In this document: positions 34,381-45,652 of the stretch, piece after piece
How the letters are laid out: every line of letters starts with the position of its first letter
Numbering within the stretch: position 1 is the first letter of the stretch
Assembly: GCA_947095535.1 (NCBI GenBank)
Contig: OX352774.1
Span: forward strand, 239,035,825-239,099,824
DNA: 64,000 nucleotides
Direction: 5' to 3'
From: Poecilobothrus nobilitatus
Taxonomy: Eukaryota > Arthropoda > Insecta > Diptera > Dolichopodidae
Made by a program: the position numbers and the translations under genes
The notes under the pieces: model-generated
What the model was told of the DNA's origin: nothing
The model's input: only the letters and a program-made list of their open reading frames with translations
Databases searched by the model: none

Positions 34381-34689
34381 ATTCAACTGACTTTTTTATT
34401 TATTTTTGTAGATTTTGTATACCTATTTTGGAATTTTAAATAAATCTAACAATTTATAGAATTATCTAAATATCATTTAAGAATTGAAAAAAGTTTGTTC
34501 GTTAAAAAATTAGATCATATTAATGAAATTATATTATTAGTTCCAATTTTAAGTTTAAATCTGTTTTCCAAAAAAAAATTTTGTTTTATCATTTTTAACA
34601 AAACTTTAAAAAACCTTTAACAAAAACTTTAACAGTGAAAATAAAAACAAAACTGCATTAAAATCCTAGAAAAATATTTTAAATTATAT

Positions 34690-35295
34690 GAATTTAGGAC
34701 ATTTTTCAAAAAAAAAAAAAATTGAAAAATTAGTTTATTAGTTTCACTCTTCCCATTCGTCCGTCCACCCTTCTGTTAAGAAAACTTATACATCGTTTGA
34801 GATAGACCAGTATAATTTTAACCATTGATTATAGGTTTCTTAAAAAATATATTATTGTGGAACAATATTTTTGGGTAGCACCATCTATTATGCAGCTACA
34901 GCTTCACAAACATTTTTCTGCTTAACATTTTTTCAATCTAAAAACGTGTAATAAATTAATCTCAAGTTATTTTTTACAATTTAATATCTAAATTTACTGG
35001 TATCTCAAAAGAAAATTTTGCAAAATTTCCACATCTGTGGGGCATGCTTTAAGTTAAAATTTTAAAATTTAAAAAAAACAGAAAGTATAAGTTACCTCAG
35101 AAATTTTTTCTGCACACCCTCGTGTATAAGAGCTATGTGAGATTAAAAATTTAATATAATATTATGATATTTTTAGACACAAAGTTATGCACATTTTTTC
35201 AAAGTAAAACCGTTTTGATGAAAATGAAAATATTCCAAATTGTTTTAATTATAAATTGGAAAATGTGCGCTTCTAAAAACTTTTTTAGAAGCGTT
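34690..35295 (-). repeat. Dispersed repeat, type B
   Basis: Opens with TTAGTTTCACTCTTCCCATT and a CGTCCGTCC run. It passes through TGGTATCTCAAAAGAAAATT and ends with GGAAAATGTGCGCTTCTAAA, the same opposite terminus as at 55.4 and 62.4 kb. Confidence 0.6.
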
Positions 35296-35452
35296 TTTTT
35301 TTTTTTTTTTTTTGTTATAATAAAATTTTAAAAGTTTATCAAAAAAAAAATTAAATAAAGGAAAAATGTTTAATTCAAAAATTTTTAATGATCCATCAAC
35401 AACATTTTTATTTTATTTATTTATTTTGTTTTTTTTTTTTTCTGTCTTTTAG

Positions 35453-35530
35453 CAAATACTGGACAAAAGAATGCAATATGATGGACATTTAAAAGAAATG
35501 GCTCCAACTCTATTTAACATAATGAAATGA
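35453..35530 (+). CDS. Candidate terminal exon of an unidentified gene
   Basis: A strong polypyrimidine tract and acceptor (T-run, TCTGTCTTTTAG) end at 35452. The sequence after it is open for 25 codons and then stops: QILDKRMQYDGHLKEMAPTL followed by FNIMK. Base composition is richer than in the flanks. A possible poly(A) signal lies near 35640. No upstream exon could be linked, and a second frame is open for 13 codons, so this is a suggestion only. It could equally be a relic of a mobile element. Confidence 0.3.
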   Translation, partial: QILDKRMQYDGHLKEMAPTLFNIMK

Positions 35531-36455
35531 AATGAAAATTTTTTTTTTAAATTATTAGCGATACATAGAAAAGGAAGAGAATTATATTATAATATTAATA
35601 TAAAAATATCGTTTATCGTAATTTATTTATTTTAACGTTTTAAATAAAAGAAATAATGTATAAAAGCCTTGTATAAGCCTACAGCCTTGTATAAAAACTA
35701 TTCTTTTATATTTAAATACTTTTTGCACCGATTCTAAAGTTCATATTCACAAAATACACATAACAGATTCTTTTGCTAAAAATTAATGTTTATATAAATT
35801 ATATTATCTGTAGAGATATTCTGAAGGACAGGATAAAATCCATTAAAAATATACCCAATCATTTTTATTTTTTATCACGTTTCTGTGCAATGGAATTCGT
35901 TTTATTCATATATAGCTAAATTATTTTGATCTGATGAAGAAGTTATAGATTGTATTCAGCATTCAATGATAACCCATTTTGTAAAAATGTAAACAGTTAG
36001 CTGGCCTATTTATCTAACTAAGTATATTTATAAAAAATTAAGTGAGGAATCGATAATAGAAGCAGATTAAAAAATGCAGAAGTTGTATATTAGAAGTAAA
36101 CGTAATAGAACTGGACCTATATAATAGTATCGTTCTCATATCCTATAGGCAACAATATTAATGTTAAAATTATAAAATTTAAATATTTATTATGCAAATT
36201 TTGTCTGAAGGTCAATTAGTTCCTATCATATTATAATTTTTTCTCTTCTGAAAATTCTATGAAAAAAATAAATTTTGAATTTCGCTGCAGAATTAATTTT
36301 TTTCTTTCTACATTTTTATTATTAATAAAAGAGTTTTATTTTAAACAGTTTATAATCCATTTAATAATATTTTTTTAACTTTGAACTAAAAACAAATGCA
36401 TTTAATTTTATTTAATTAAAAATAATATAATTAATGGATATACCTAAATTATATA
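35531..36455. other. Intergenic or intronic AT-rich DNA
   Basis: No gene or element is recognised, only AT-rich sequence with T-runs. Confidence 0.35.
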
Positions 36456-37361
36456 ACGGGTGTTTTTTTAGAATGATAGCACTTTAAATTGAAATAAAAC
36501 ACATTTAAATTGAGATTTGAAAGATAATTTTATGACATTTATGTTTTAAAAATAATTTCCGGCAAATGTCCACCACGACTAGCTTTGAGGAATCACATTC
36601 GATCAAACCAATCTTGGACCACTTTTCCGAGTGATTCAAGCTTTATTTCATCAATAACACGGGTTATATTTGCTTCCAAAGCGTCTATTATTTCTGATCT
36701 ATCAGCATAAACCAATGACTTCACATAACCCCAAAGAAAGTAATCTAGTGGAGGCCAATTAATTGAACCATTTCTCGAAATAATGTTATCAGTTATCACC
36801 AAATCTTTCTTTCAATAAATTAATTGTTACGGTAGTAGTATGAGGTGTAGCACCATCTTGTTGGAAGCAAAACACTTTCGGGTCGATACCATTCAAATTT
36901 TGAAACAAAAAATCATTGATCATCGATCTGTAACGAGCACCATTCACTGTAACATTAGCTCCAGCATCGTTTTTAAAGAAATGTGGCGGATGATGCCTTC
37001 AGCGTGTAAACTACACCATACGGCGCATTTTTCAAGATGCAATGAAACCTGCTGAATTTTTTGAGGATTGTTTTCGCTCCATATACTACAATTTTGCTTG
37101 TTTACGTAGCCGTTTAACCAAAAATGAGCTTCACCACTAAACACAATTTTTCGATAAATATTTATAGAGGTTTGGCGAATAGAACCCTGATTTTGAAAAC
37201 AAATTTCAACAATAAATCTTTAAAGGTTGTTGCGGCGTGCGTCTTTCCATGATAATTTTTCAATGCTTATTGAAATCAAATAAAAAGAAAAGTGGCTTCA
37301 ATCTCAATTTAAATGTGTTTTATTTTAATTTAAAATTCTATCATTCTAAAAAAACACCCGT
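36456..37361 (-). mobile_element. Internally deleted Tc1/mariner element with ~63-bp TIRs
   Basis: The left end ACGGGTGTTTTTTTAGAATG (36456-36518) and the reverse complement of the right end (37300-37361) match over about 63 bp with few differences. The element is flanked by TA on both sides (36454-36455, 37362-37363), the target used by this superfamily. It is 906 bp long and encodes a shortened transposase on the minus strand. Confidence 0.88.
36593..37250 (-). pseudogene. Tc1/mariner transposase remnant (DDE/D)
   Basis: Pieces in order on the minus strand: an N-terminal MERRTPQQ and FQNQGSIRQT segment (helix-turn-helix start); a jump that drops most of the DNA-binding domain; FSGEAHFWLNGYVNKQNCSI; VFCFQQDGATPHTTTV; and, after a frameshift, ISRNGSINWPPLDYFLWGYV to the C-terminus. 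The first catalytic aspartate (family FSDEAHFW) is glycine here. The second (QQDGATPH) is present. The segment before the third is shortened by about six residues. Transposition activity is excluded, but the ends may still be mobilised in trans. Confidence 0.85.
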
Positions 37362-37363
37362 TA

Positions 37364-37699
37364 TATATAATATTATTATACAGTTATTAAAAAAGAATAT
37401 TATAAAAATCAATTAAGCTAATTAATAAAATATTAATTAAACAGATTTTATAATTAGCATAAAAAGATTTAATATTTAAAAATAAAATTAATATTTTTAA
37501 ACTTGAAAATATTAAATTATGATATAATTTTCTTAACAACAAATCAATAGAAAATATTCGAGGACTTCGCTGGCTTCGCTGAGTGGTTAGGCACATGTCT
37601 AATCCTTTTTTTAATTTTATTTTATTCGCAGTTAAAATAAAACAAAAAAATTTTATATAATATGCTTATAACCTAACGTACATTTGGCTAATATTATTA
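37364..37699. other. AT-rich DNA with a lone tRNA-like A box
   Basis: At 37570-37595 GGCTTCGCTGAGTGGTTAGG resembles a tRNA/SINE A box. No B box follows, and the rest is AT-rich filler. Confidence 0.3.
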
Positions 37700-38445
37700 T
37701 TAACTGACATATTCAGTGCGGGATCATAAAGCCATATTTCATGAATAAACCCTTTCAAATATGAGTCATAGAGCCATATTCCCAATATTCGCAGTTGGTA
37801 TGTCATAAAGCCATATTTCTCAAATATGGCTTTATAACTAATTCAAATGAGTTATAAAACACTATTCCCAATATTGTAGTGGCTGCCGCGGCTCCCAACT
37901 CCACGCTAAACAAATGATTGAAACTCTGGTTTTCAATCTAACTGTAAAATTCTTCCTAATTAAGAATTTCGCATGTCGATACATAAATATTCTGGAAAAG
38001 GAAATACCCTGCTTTTTTAACCAGCTATAAAATCCTTCCTAATTATTTTTTAAATGTATATTTCAACAACAAAACACTTAAAAGCCAAACAAACTATTAG
38101 AACCACTATTTTGCATCCAAAAATTGAAGGATATATTTTATAATCATTAGTTTACAAACATTTAATTATGGCTTTATGACACAACATTTTTTATAAAAAT
38201 ATGAATTTATGGCCCATTCTCATTCTTACCATATTCGCAATATTTTAAATGTTTTAAAATATGTATGTAAGAAAAGTATCTAATTAGGAGAAATTTTAAT
38301 TACATTTGAAATTTTGGTTACAAAATCAGGGTGCCTGTTTTTTGCCAGAATTACTTTTAATACGGTCGAATTGGGGAGTTGGCCTCAAAATCAGGGTTTC
38401 CATGACTACTTTAGTGAGTATTTAGGGGCCACTTTTGCCCACAGA
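37700..38445. repeat. Non-autonomous element(s) with hairpin and ~100-bp units
   Basis: Several copies of ATAAAGCCATATT phrases occur, a perfect hairpin at 37805-37835, and then two or three units of the ATAAATATTCTGGAAAAGG / TTGGTTACAAAATCAGGG type shared with 34.2, 44.4, 50.4 and 51.8 kb. The ends are not clear. Confidence 0.5.
37805..37835. repeat. Perfect 14-bp hairpin
   Basis: ATAAAGCCATATTT, a CTC loop, then AAATATGGCTTTAT. Confidence 0.8.
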
Positions 38446-38651
38446 TTTGAATTCTTTATTGTTATAACATTTAATTCTATATATAATATTTAGATATGTA
38501 AAAAATTCTATATTTCTATATACATTTATTTCCCTTACTAACGTCAAACTAAATTTTATTGTTTATCGTAAGAATAGAATAATTAATATAATAATGTAGT
38601 CAAGTAATTGTTCTGATTACTCTTATGATTTGTGATAAATTTGTTTGTTTT

Positions 38652-38781
38652 TTTTATTCCTCTGCCACATAATGGCGACATGGAAATTACACAACCTTTC
38701 CTTTTCAGGAGTGTGTATGATTGGATCTCACACTTCCTCGGTGTTTACAGCATAGTTTCTACTTACCCACTGGGCCGCCAA
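38652..38781 (-). repeat. tRNA-derived SINE with recognisable A box
   Basis: On the minus strand: GGCGGCCCAGTGGGTAAG (A-box region), TGCTGTAAACACCGAGGAAG, a B-box region GAGATCCAATC, then GGAAAGGTTGTGTAATTTCC, TTATGTGGCAGAGGAA and an A-rich tail. Same family as 8.7, 10.8 and 59.9 kb. The GTCGTAAG hairpin is lost here. Confidence 0.7.
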
Positions 38782-41700
38782 TACCCTTTTTTGCTTTATT
38801 TACCTAAATATAATATCATAATTATATTATGTAAATTTACATCATATTAAATAAATAATGTATGTATGTAATATTGTAATAGTAATTATTTAAATTTTAA
38901 TTTGGATTTATTAGCTTTACAAAATATATAATATATAAAAAATAATATACTTTTGATATATGCATGCATTTGCATACATATACGGTAAATTACGTTATAC
39001 CACAGACTATATTAACTAGATAATATACAGATATTTTTTTCTGAGTAAATTTTTAGCGATTTTTCTACTAGAACAAATACAAAAAAATATTGGCTCCCAC
39101 AATTGAAACAAAAACCAAACAGAAATACTTTTGTGGTATTTGGTATATGTATCACATATTTAAGTATACATAAATTATAAAATACAATCATAATAATTCA
39201 TAGATTCACTGTTAACACAATAAAGCTATTGAATTGATAATATACCTATTATGTGTGCGTGTATAAACATTAAAATTTAGAATTAGAAATAAATAGTACA
39301 TTAAACAACAATAGTACAAGAAACAAAATAGTACGTTCTTTAATCTTTTTTGACTGATTGAATTTTGTTCAATGCTTAATAATAAAAGAAATAATTGTCA
39401 AAAGTTTTTTTTGCTATTGAACAAATTGCATTAAAAAAGAAATACCTAAGTATCTTAAACAAAATAATCTGTATATGTACCTACGTTTGATAATTTATTG
39501 TATCTTAAATTAATATTGTTCTTATTAAAATATTTTATTAGGATAACGATACAAAGTTAATTTAAATTATTTAGTTTAGATTTCATTTGTTGAATATTCT
39601 AACAAACACACACTAAAAAGCAATATGCAAGCAATATGCAAAAGCAAACAAAAATATACCACTACAATCTACAGCCTATATCACTAATCACTATGTAGTA
39701 AAACTGCAATTTATTAATGTTTCTATTATTATATTATGTACATACATACAATGAATAAAGTAAAAAACGAACAAAATATATTATTCATAATTCATTAAAT
39801 TTTTATGGAGTTGTGTTTGTGTACACGTGATCTGATCGTATAATTTTTTATTAAAGTATATCAGTTTAATAATTAATATAAATTATGATATAGATTATAA
39901 GATATATATACATAGGCAAAAACAATACATTTCTAATTTGAATTTAATTCTTTTGTACCCATACTTACTTATAGGGGAACTAATCTATCGATTGAATTTT
40001 AAGTTTGATAAGAAAAAACTTTACACTGTAATAAATGGCTGTTTAGTTATTATAGATTGAGTTCATGTTTGCAGATCTTATGAAGTTCTACAAATGCAGA
40101 GCGTTTTTGAGGTAATACTGCAAAAAATTTACCGTTTTTGTTTTAAGAACTTTAAAAGATCTGCTGACATATTTGCAGAATAAAATTTTATACTGTCGGT
40201 AATCAAAAAATAACATAACCTAAAAATACCTATTAATTTTTTTTATTTTTTTTTTCAAAAGTGTGAAACAGTATATTAATTAAAATAAAATTTTGCTTGA
40301 TTATAATATTCATTTATATTTTTTTTTTTTTAAATGTCAAAATACAAAAATTTAAATGTCATATACAATGAAGTATTAGAATGAAATAGAGTTTATGCTA
40401 TTTAAAAATTAAGATTTTTAAGAAAATGTCAATTACTTTTGATTTAATTATTTTCATTATAATTTCATTTCCATAAATTATGTACAAAATTTATAAGGAG
40501 GTTTTTCTAATACACTTACAGCCAAAATTAATGACGTCTTCACTATAAAAATAACGTTATATCTAGGTGAAATAATAGGTATCAGCTACTAGTTCCAATA
40601 ATATTTTTAATAATATTCTTACAACCAATGAGATAAAGATTACAAAAAAATAATATAATAATTATGTATATATAACTAAGAAACAGTAGTTTTGTTAGAG
40701 AAACAGAAAGCTGATTTGATCTCCTAAAAAAAGAAAAATTGTTTTCACAAGAAAATTTATAATGACTCGTTAAATTTACCACGTCAAAATATAAATATAC
40801 TTGAAAAATACGAAAGTACATGATTGTATATTTTTTTAATTTACAGTAACTTACAAAAAAATGTGATTCCGTAGTACATTTGATATTGGTAAAAAGTTCG
40901 CTTCATTCACAATCGAAATAAAATGAGTTTGAGTCTAAACAAATGTGTTACTTCATATCATAAGAAAAAAATTAATATATACCTAAAGAAGTACATATTC
41001 AATATAAAGAATTGAATAAAAAGAAAATAAAGTAATTCTTGTATATGATAAAAGATGGCATACAAATAGATTAAAAAATTGTTTTAAATTAGTAATCAAT
41101 AATCATAATAATTCATAATGATTCACGTTTTCCTTTAGGTGCACTTATAATGCTTTTAAAAAGTTAATTTTAAATACTTTACATCATATAACTTACTTGT
41201 ATAATATATTAAGATCAATACTTTTATGCGTCACTGTAAATTTTTAAGCTTATTATAAAATTATTTTTTCACTATCTTTTCAACAAAATGAAAATGTAAA
41301 AAATAAAATAATCGAATAGACCAGGCAGAACCATTAATACCCTTCACTTATACAGCTATCTTATATAATATCTTTATACTGGGGAATCGTTAAGACAAGA
41401 CAAAACAGGACAAGGTAAAAAATGAAAAAACAGAAAATAGTGTAGTTTTAAATGAAAAAAAATTTCGAAAAAAAAAAAACTTAGTAAAAGTTTTTAAAAA
41501 CTGATAAAATCATAATGTTCTTTTTTTTCTACAATATTATTTTGTTTCAGCAAAAATTGCATCATTAAAGGTAGTTGGAAATTTTTACCTTTTGTAAAGA
41601 TTCTTCTAAAATTGGCAAATGAATAGGGAGTAAACAAAAATGTATTTTGATCTTAATTTGTAAGAATAAACTTGTATTTTTCTTCATTCTATAATTTGAT

Positions 41701-44043
41701 GATATGAATAGTTTTTTTTTGAATTTATTACAATTTGGATAATTTTCATTAAGTCTTGAATCATTGGATGTATACTTATTTCCCAATAGACATTTTGTGA
41801 TATAATTTTAATGTTCAAAGTTTTTTTTTTGTTTTGGTAAGACGGTATCATGATAATTTTGTAAGTATGTGCTTGTGGTTTATTAATGATCGTGATAAGA
41901 GACTTGAATTTTCTTTGTTTTAAGAAGTTTTCCTTTTAAAAGTTTTATTTTGCTTTTTATTCTTAGTTTCTGCAAATTGTTAAAAATTTGTGAAAGAATT
42001 TGTGTGTATTGTACTATGTACATATCTATATATTTCGAGTGGTGTTATAGTTTATAATTCTGTTCCGTTCCTTTGTATTATGTTCTTATTATTGTGAATA
42101 AAAATATTTCACGAAAACTTATTATATAAAAAATATAATAATAGATATTGCTGACATTTCGTGCACCTATCTTCTAAATGAGTTCTGATTTAAATATAGG
42201 TTTATTTTGTACATATTTTTTGTACCAACTCACATGTGATTCGTGTAAAATAATTTTTTACTACGGATCCTGCAACGTTTTTCATTTACTGGAGCACCAT
42301 TTAACAAAATCAACTTTTTTATTATCTTAATCACTACGAACCATATATTGACGGGTATTTTTTTTTACTTCCATTTTAATTTTAACATTATGTCTTCAAT
42401 ATCTCACCAACCTAAGCTATAATTTAATAGTACTTTCTAACTTTTTGGTTTAACTAGTTTTTGAACTTAGAAAATTATTTTGCAAAAACCGTTTTCAATC
42501 GATTTTTGATTTGTACGCCTTAAAGATATGTAAGTAAAAACAAGTAATAGAAAAAAAAAGTACTTCGATGTTTTTAGTTAATTTTTTTTATTGTTGATTA
42601 ATTCAGTATTGTTCTTTTGTTTGATACATTCCCATATCACTACATACAAAGATTACTTTTTTGAACTCTAGATAAATTTGTTTCGGCTGTCTCAGACATC
42701 TCTAACTTTTAATTTGATTCGTTTCTACACCATTCCTTGTATAAAAGGGATAATAATATTATTTGTAAAGTCTTGAGTATCACTTACTGATATTTTACGT
42801 TAGGAAAAGTTTTAAAATTATACCACTACAGTGACAACAAAAATTTTGTGAAACATTGATTTAGAACAATAATTGTTGAACAATTATTGATTTAGTTATT
42901 TGTATTAAATAGGTTCGTATTTTCCGCAATTAGTCCTATAATTACTGGCTTTAAATTGAAAGGACGAACATGTTGAGGATTCCTAATAATGACATTACTA
43001 GAAATAAAAGTGAATTTTACATTGTCTTTTACAATCTCTGTAATGAATATAATGTCAGAAACTTTCATACCTTAAATTTAATATATGCAGATCAATTAGC
43101 TTTTGTCTTTACTTATATGGTACCTATATTGTACCAACCATTCATCACTAATAAAATAATAATTTGATTTTATAAGTGAGTGTTTTTTACTAATCAAAAT
43201 TTTATTGAGTTATTACGAAATATGATTTCCGTGAAACAAGAACTTATCAAAAAAATGATTATTTAATTAGGGATAAGTAATTAGTTCAATAAGTCCCGTA
43301 TTATATTGTATCTTTTTATTCTAACTATTATTTCAAATGTCTTCACTTTAAGTAAAAGATCAAAAACTTAAAGTCATAATATCTTCATTTAAAGTAAAAA
43401 TATCTTCAGTTAAGGTAAAAATGGTATATTATGTATATATCAACACTTCATTTTTTTTATTAATTTTCTCATTAATTTGTTATCCAGAATTTTTATTTTA
43501 GATACGTGTCATGTATTTACAATACAAGGTGTGTAATATTTCAATTAAAAATAATACATAATACCTAGTATAACTTATCCTTTTGTTTTTTTTCAGTAAT
43601 CCATAATTATTATTGAATAAAGTAAAATTACATTATTACAATATTATGTATATTTTATTATATTTTATGTTTTATGTACAATTACATGCAATGTAAAGAT
43701 ATTTAATATTATAATTATACATTTTTTTATTAATTAATTTTTGCCTCAATTTTATTTCTTATAAAATTTAATTAAGTTCTTGAAAACTTTTTTATTTCAT
43801 TGAGTAATTACAGTGTAAAAAATGAATAAAAAATAAAAAGATAATATTCTGTTTTATTTTTTTTTTATATACTTAGATATATAATAACATTATGTTATAT
43901 GCATTGTATAAAAATATTTTTTTATTAACACCAATGATCCAGGAAAAATTACTGGAAGATTATTTCAATAAAATCCTTTTTTTATTATGTAAAAACTGTG
44001 TTTTAATAATGAAGTGTGCAATTTTCTTTTATTTATATTTACC
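38782..44043. other. Long AT-rich stretch without a supported gene
   Basis: Holds a hairpin at 40064-40170, a perfect 10-bp palindrome at 42867-42889, and a 65-codon frame at 42970-43167 with no recognisable domain. It may be intron or intergenic DNA. Confidence 0.35.
40064..40170. repeat. Imperfect hairpin
   Basis: GCAGATCTTATGAAGTTCT pairs with AGAACTTTAAAAGATCTGC across a ~65-base loop, two mismatches. It could be a small MITE or a hairpin RNA. Confidence 0.5.
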
Positions 44044-45142
44044 GGTGACGTGTCATACACCCACATGCCATAAGCCCATTATTGGATTTTATCCCACCAT
44101 AGCAGATTATAAAGTTATAACATCATGATTGCAAATATAGTATTACTATAACCCACTAATAGTGGGTGATAAATCCACACATTTCTGAGGCATAACCCTA
44201 TAATATTTTTAATATTTATGTCGTTATAACTGATTATAATAATATGTAATATGTTATAATTTTTGTATGCACATATGATTTTGATGGGATTGTGACCCAG
44301 CTAAAAAAAAACCTATAAATAATCTCAATTCCATAATGAGCTTTAAAATTCGTCCTAATTAAAAACATCACAAATACATACACATATTATATAAATATTC
44401 TGGAAAAAAAGAATACCCTAATTTTATAGCCAACTCTAAAATCGCCCTTATAATTATATTTCACATATACGTATTTCATGGATAAGTAAAACAAATAATT
44501 GAGAGGAATTATATAGTTGGTACATACATAGTTATAAAATCGATGTATCCGCTTTTTCTAGAATTTTGATTATGTAATGTATATAGGTAGCTACCTTCTC
44601 TTCTATAACAAATTTACTTTTCATAAAATTTCAGAAAAATACAATTCAATCGGTTGCTCGCATCTAGGTAAAAAATTTTGAAAGTGAAATTAAGCCAATT
44701 TTATTTAAGAAAACCTGTATTTATGATAGTGAATATTCTCCTAATAATAAAATTCTTTCTTTTTGTTTTAATTTTTTTTAATTTATTATTTTCTTTACAT
44801 ATTTTTAAAATATTTATGAACTGGAATATTCTTTTAAAATTGGCATCAGTGGTGTATCAAGGAATTTTTGAAGATCTGATTTTTGTACATACATAATGAA
44901 GTCTCAATTCCCGTACATAACATCCCAGATGATTTTGCAATATTTTTTCAGGAACATTATGGTATTGTGACCTAATATTTTATGGCATTATGACTTATTT
45001 ACACTGGATGAAAGCATCTCAACTTTTATATTAATTTTGGTGAGTCATAAACCCATCACCGTAGTGGGTTATAACACCATAATTGCTGGTGGGACAAAAA
45101 CCCATAATGGACTTATGATCTGTGGAGCTATAACACGTCACC
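44044..45142. mobile_element. Non-autonomous DNA element with GGTGACGTGT TIRs, copy 1
   Basis: The left end is GGTGACGTGTCATACACCCA and the complement of the right end is GGTGACGTGTTATAGCTCCA. Similarity continues into CATAAGCCCATTATTGG / CATAAGTCCATTATGG. It is internally mosaic, with a CCCACTAATAGTGGG palindrome near 44155 and ~100-bp units near 44340-44600. No transposase was seen. Confidence 0.7.
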
Positions 45143-45159
45143 CTATTTATTAGTACATT

Positions 45160-45535
45160 TTTAAAAAAAATTTCGAAAATTATGCCTATTAGTTTCACTC
45201 TGTTCGTTTGTCTGTTTACAATACTTTTAAGCCGTTTAAGATATATTTAGACACCTGTCACTCAGGCATTTGTATAAATTTAAGCTAAAATAAAAGTTGA
45301 AAATTAAAGCTTTAAGATTACGTTTTTACGTATTAGCAGCTTTTCATAATTATATAGGGTTTCCTTAAAATTGAAGAAAGTGTTTCCTTATTTTCCACAT
45401 TTTTTCTTATATATAAAATTTCAAAAAAAAATTTTTACAGTAAGTTACAATATTCTAAAACGGTTTGTATTGTATTTTGAAAAATGTGCACCATTGTAAA
45501 CTGTTGGGTTTCATTCTCCCTTGTTTTATAATATT
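45160..45535 (-). repeat. Dispersed repeat, type B
   Basis: Opens with CCTATTAGTTTCACTCTGTT and TTTGTCTGTTTACAATAC. It contains the ACACCTGTCACTCAGGCAT phrase and ends with AAATGTGCACCATTGTAAA and TTCATTCTCCCTTGTTTTA. Confidence 0.6.
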
Positions 45536-45584
45536 CATTATTTATTCATTTATTATTATATATCTTTCATACACTTTTTTTTAG

Positions 45585-45652
45585 TTTTGAAGGGTCTTGT
45601 GTCTGAGTCTGAATTGGATGATATAATTATTAATAAAATTAATAATAGATAA
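45585..45652 (+). CDS. Candidate terminal exon, weak
   Basis: After a T-rich acceptor (CACTTTTTTTTAG, ending 45584) the frame LKGLVSESELDDIIINKINN plus R is open and stops at 45650-45652. It is acidic, not simple-sequence, and lies directly after a type B repeat. Such short frames after a T-run can arise by chance in AT-rich DNA. Confidence 0.22.

Noticed and set aside
37570..37595. tRNA or SINE head
   Set aside because: Only an A-box-like string, with no B box or body.
40516..40552. 23-bp minus-strand segment between TTTTTATAG and GTAAGTGT
   Set aside because: Micro-exon-like strings of this size are expected by chance in DNA this AT-rich.
42970..43167. 65-codon open frame starting MLRIPNNDIT
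   Set aside because: No domain, no splice or promoter context, and composition typical of the surrounding AT-rich DNA.
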